The translations under genes were made by a program, and so were the position numbers. This document shows, piece after piece, positions 61,360 through 64,000 of a stretch of DNA of 64,000 nucleotides. The DNA is from Saccharospirillum sp039982735. Its GTDB lineage: Bacteria; Pseudomonadota; Gammaproteobacteria; Pseudomonadales; Natronospirillaceae. The DNA is taken from the NCBI RefSeq assembly GCF_039982735.1, contig NZ_JBDWXV010000003.1, positions 186,001-250,000 on the forward strand, given 5' to 3'. Position 1 is the stretch's first letter, and each line of letters opens with the position of its first letter. Below the pieces are notes generated by a model. That model was not told where the DNA came from. It worked only from the letters and a program-made list of their open reading frames with translations, and ran no database searches.

Positions 61360-62688
61360 TCAGCGGTTGTAAAGGGTCTCGGGTAACCAGAGTGCGATTT
61401 GGGGAAACACCATCACTATGATTAATCCGAGAATCATTACACCCACAAACGGAATTATGGATCGATAGATGTCACTCAGCGTTACGTCGTTCGGTGCCAT
61501 GGCACGCATTAAAAACAGGTTATAGCCAAAGGGCGGTGTCATATAGGCAATCTGGCAGGTAATGGTGTACAGCACGCCGTACCAGATGAGGTTGAATTCC
61601 AGCATGCTGACGATGGGTACATAGAGCGGTGCAACGATCACCAGCATGGCAGTATCGTCGAGAAAGGTGCCCATCAGAATAAAGCTGAGTTGCATTAATA
61701 TCAGAATTTCCCAGCGCCCCAAGCCCAGGTTGTCCATAAACAGATTGCGCACAAAATCGACGGCTCTAAGCCCATCGAAAACCGCACCAAAGGCAAGTGC
61801 GGCCAGAATAATCCACAGGAACATGCAACTGATGGCGAGTGTGTTACGGCTGCAGACCTCCAGAACCCGCCAGCTCATCCGGCCTTTGAAAACAGACACT
61901 GCGGTCGCCGCCAGGGCACCAATAACCGAGCTTTCCACCAAACGGGTATAGCCCATCACAAAGGGCACCATCATGACGGCGAAAATGCCCAGTGGCATCA
62001 GACCAGCCAACAGTAACCGGTATTTCTCGCCCCGACTGATGCTCTTTCGGTCTTCATCGGAAATGGGCGGACCCAGCTCCGGGTTCAACTTGCAACGCAA
62101 CCAGATGTAGATAATAAACAGCGACGCCAACAACAACCCGGGCAAGACCCCTGCTAGCCAGAGCTGGCCAACGGGCTGGCGGGCGATCATGGCGTACAGC
62201 ACCATCACCACCGAGGGCGGAACCAAAATTCCCAGACTCGCACCGGCCTGTATAACGCCGGTGACCATGCGTTTATCGTAAGACCGTTTCAGCAATTCAG
62301 GTAATGCGATGGTCGCGCCAATGGCCATACCCGCCACTGACAACCCGTTCATCGCAGAAATAAGCACCATCAGCAAAATGGTGCCAATGGCCAGGCCGCC
62401 GGGCACGGGGCCGAACCAAACATGGAACATTCGGTACAGGTCATCTGCCAGGCGGGATTCTGACATGACATAGCCCATGAAAATAAACATCGGCAACGTC
62501 AGCAACGGGTACCAGTTCATCACTTTGATGGTTTGGGCAAAAGCGAGGTCATAGCCGCCCCGGTCACCCCACAAGAACACCGATGCAACCACTGCCACAA
62601 ACCCGATCACGCCAAACATGCGCTGACCGGTCAGCATCATCACCAGCATGGACCCGAACATCAGCGCGGCAATCAGATCGTAGGACAT
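61360..62688 (-). CDS. dctM: TRAP transporter large permease DctM
   Basis: 442-aa permease with about 12 helices: LLTLPMFIFMGYVMSESRLA near residue 65 and LGILVPPSVVMVLYA near residue 155 are family landmarks. Its start codon shares one base with the dctQ stop, so translation is coupled. The gap to dctP is 52 bp. Confidence 0.93.
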   Translation of the reverse strand: MSYDLIAALMFGSMLVMMLTGQRMFGVIGFVAVVASVFLWGDRGGYDLAFAQTIKVMNWYPLLTLPMFIFMGYVMSESRLADDLYRMFHVWFGPVPGGLAIGTILLMVLISAMNGLSVAGMAIGATIALPELLKRSYDKRMVTGVIQAGASLGILVPPSVVMVLYAMIARQPVGQLWLAGVLPGLLLASLFIIYIWLRCKLNPELGPPISDEDRKSISRGEKYRLLLAGLMPLGIFAVMMVPFVMGYTRLVESSVIGALAATAVSVFKGRMSWRVLEVCSRNTLAISCMFLWIILAALAFGAVFDGLRAVDFVRNLFMDNLGLGRWEILILMQLSFILMGTFLDDTAMLVIVAPLYVPIVSMLEFNLIWYGVLYTITCQIAYMTPPFGYNLFLMRAMAPNDVTLSDIYRSIIPFVGVMILGLIIVMVFPQIALWLPETLYNR

Positions 62689-63194
62689 CAGAGCTCCACC
62701 TTTCTCAGCCGGGCGATATCACGAATAAAAAAGGCAGTGCATTGCAGTATCATCAGCACGATACCGATGACCATGACTATTTTTATGGGGGCCATGTAGG
62801 GGCGCCACAGGCCACGTCGTCGTTCGGAATACTCAAGGGCGTAAAGGGTACTTTCGATGCCACCCCACAGCAGAATGCCGAGGTAAACCACCAGCATTAA
62901 AATAGTGACGGCATCAACGGCGGCCTTGGTGCGATCGGACCAGCGGCTGTACAGCAGATCCATCCGCACAGCCGAGCCCAGCTGCAAAGCGTAGGCACCA
63001 CCCAGCATGAAGTAACCCATTAACAGAAACTGGGCCATTTCATCAGTCCAGATCTGGGGTTGCCAGCCAGCCCGCGCGATGGCGCCCCACAGCAGAATGC
63101 CCATCAGCGCGAATAACGAGAACATGGCTACCCGACCGACGCCATAGTTCAGGCGTTCAACCCAACGCACATAGACAATCAGGAAACGGGGCAT
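62688..63194 (-). CDS. dctQ: TRAP transporter small permease DctQ
   Basis: 168-aa four-helix membrane protein. QIWTDEMAQFLLMGYFMLGG near residue 50 and SAVRMDLLYSRWSDRTKAAVD near residue 75 are family features. First gene of the dctQ-dctM-dctP operon on the minus strand, transcribed away from the RpiR regulator gene. Confidence 0.89.
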   Translation of the reverse strand: MPRFLIVYVRWVERLNYGVGRVAMFSLFALMGILLWGAIARAGWQPQIWTDEMAQFLLMGYFMLGGAYALQLGSAVRMDLLYSRWSDRTKAAVDAVTILMLVVYLGILLWGGIESTLYALEYSERRRGLWRPYMAPIKIVMVIGIVLMILQCTAFFIRDIARLRKVEL

Positions 63195-63507
63195 GACCGA
63201 ACTCCCAGGTCATATGAGGCGGTCGTTGCGGTGGGAGCCCCGGGGGCCCCGGCTGTGCCGGTCGCGGTACAGGCATCGGCGGTCAGCATTGGACAGTCCT
63301 TTCCTACTCAACGATAAAACCAGTCTCTGACGCTCTCTGCATCTTGTCAATATCTTTTCAGATTTACATCGACTGTTACAAATCAAACAAAATGACTAAA
63401 CTTCATACAGGGAAAAAACGCACTGACTTGGGTTGTTCTGGTCAAAGATGCACTGGTTTGAGACAGTCTGCGCCCCTGTTTTTACTCGCCTGCTGAGACC
63501 TGATTTC
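63195..63507. other. 313-bp divergent promoter region
   Basis: Lies between the TRAP operon and the RpiR gene. Near dctQ it is GC-rich with the palindromic stretch GCCCCGGGGGC at about 63237-63255. From 63345 to 63420 it is AT-rich with repeated TTACA/TGTTACAA-like words that could hold promoters and regulator sites. No strong palindrome was identified by eye, and no gene is seen. Confidence 0.5.
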
Positions 63508-64000
63508 ATGAACCTGCAATCCCATACCATTGAGACCCAACTGCGCAATACCTTGCCCAAACTGACCCGGGCAGAACGCCAGGTGGCAACTTACATGCTG
63601 GGGAACTTTCCGGTGACGGTTCTCGGTTCGGTGGCTTCGGTCGCCCGGGCAGCCGGAGTTTCAAGCCCAACCGTGGTGCGGCTGGTGCAAAAACTGGGGT
63701 ACAAGGGCTATCCGGATTTTCAGGCGGGGTTGCATGAGGAACTTAGCGATACACTGGCCTCCCCCCTGGCCAAACACGACAAATGGGCCGATGCGTACCC
63801 AAGCGCTCACATACTGAACCACTTTGCCGACAAGCTGGTCGATAACCTGAACGCCACTCTGAGTCAGATCGATCAGGCCAGTTTCGATGCCACCACCGGT
63901 CTGCTCTCTGACCCGGAGCGACGCATTTATACGCTGGGCGGACGCCTGACGCATTCCATCGCGGACTATTTCGCCACCGCCCTCAAGGTGATGCGCGGTG
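63508..64000 (+). CDS. RpiR/MurR-family transcriptional regulator (3' partial)
   Basis: First 164 codons of a regulator cut by the window end. The N-terminal HTH (about 1-75) has LTRAERQVATYMLGN and AGVSSPTVVRLVQKLGYKG, typical of RpiR proteins. A SIS sugar-isomerase domain begins near residue 135 (RRIYTLGGRLTHSIADYF). ATG 63508 is chosen on family length. It diverges from the TRAP operon and is its likely regulator; several RpiR proteins bind organic acids or sugar phosphates. Confidence 0.9.
   Translation, partial: MNLQSHTIETQLRNTLPKLTRAERQVATYMLGNFPVTVLGSVASVARAAGVSSPTVVRLVQKLGYKGYPDFQAGLHEELSDTLASPLAKHDKWADAYPSAHILNHFADKLVDNLNATLSQIDQASFDATTGLLSDPERRIYTLGGRLTHSIADYFATALKVMRG

Overview
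The window looks like part of a chromosome from a marine or halophilic gammaproteobacterium, perhaps Oceanospirillales-like (inference). The signs are a moderately high GC content, the EF-P paralogue EfpL, RimO, a glyoxylate shunt built on malate synthase G, three sets of TRAP transporter genes, a caa3-type cytochrome oxidase and glutathione-linked formaldehyde detoxification under a LysR regulator. I saw no rRNA, tRNA, CRISPR array, insertion sequence or prophage gene. The genome position and the species cannot be fixed from the sequence alone.

Layout. 1-3.7 kb: sulfur handling (SulP transporter, persulfide-dioxygenase-like hydrolase, a YeeE/YedE pair). 3.8-10.9 kb: an AI-2E family transporter, efpL, and the glyoxylate shunt glcB and aceA flanking a LysR gene. 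A near-identical 15-bp palindrome lies upstream of glcB and in the lysR-aceA divergent region. 11.1-17.9 kb: an accessory-looking periplasmic redox/metal block with a HupE-like protein, a Cys/His-rich secreted peptide, two c-type cytochromes, a Tat-exported multicopper oxidase, an APC permease and a DUF302 protein. 17.9-27.6 kb: malic enzyme, a lone TRAP binding protein, an MFS carrier, a LysR/FMN-reductase pair and several small enzymes. 27.9-35.5 kb: an envelope-directed block with a MORN-repeat C13 peptidase framed by two direct repeats, a secreted protein of unknown function, a secreted alpha/beta hydrolase, an unusual chalcone-isomerase-like/coiled-coil/double TonB_C protein, a porin-like protein and a small PstS-like protein. 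35.6-45.3 kb: kynureninase, a complete TRAP transporter, rimO, and a LysR gene divergent from frmA-fghA. 45.4-51.8 kb: a nucleotide-signalling neighbourhood with an HD-GYP protein, a PH-domain protein, a CRP-like regulator, a class III cyclase and a cNMP-binding patatin phospholipase coupled to an SGNH esterase. 51.8-60.3 kb: a cytochrome b561/b562 pair, a thioredoxin-like protein, and a six-gene caa3 oxidase operon ending in a SCO1 copper chaperone. 60.3-64 kb: a second complete TRAP operon divergent from an RpiR regulator cut by the window end.

The most striking non-coding signal is a family of at least five large intergenic palindromes (about 5.59-5.80, 5.88-6.00, 27.68-27.79, 40.44-40.55 and 42.03-42.24 kb). 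They share an asymmetric core, a YCCRTCCATGGRG box followed by a GC-rich hairpin, inside long arms. Arm sequences differ between most copies while pairing is kept. A different composite multi-hairpin element sits at 36.88-37.04 kb. The other main leads are the paired glyoxylate operators, the direct repeats framing the C13 peptidase gene, and the clustering of a cyclase with two cNMP-binding proteins.
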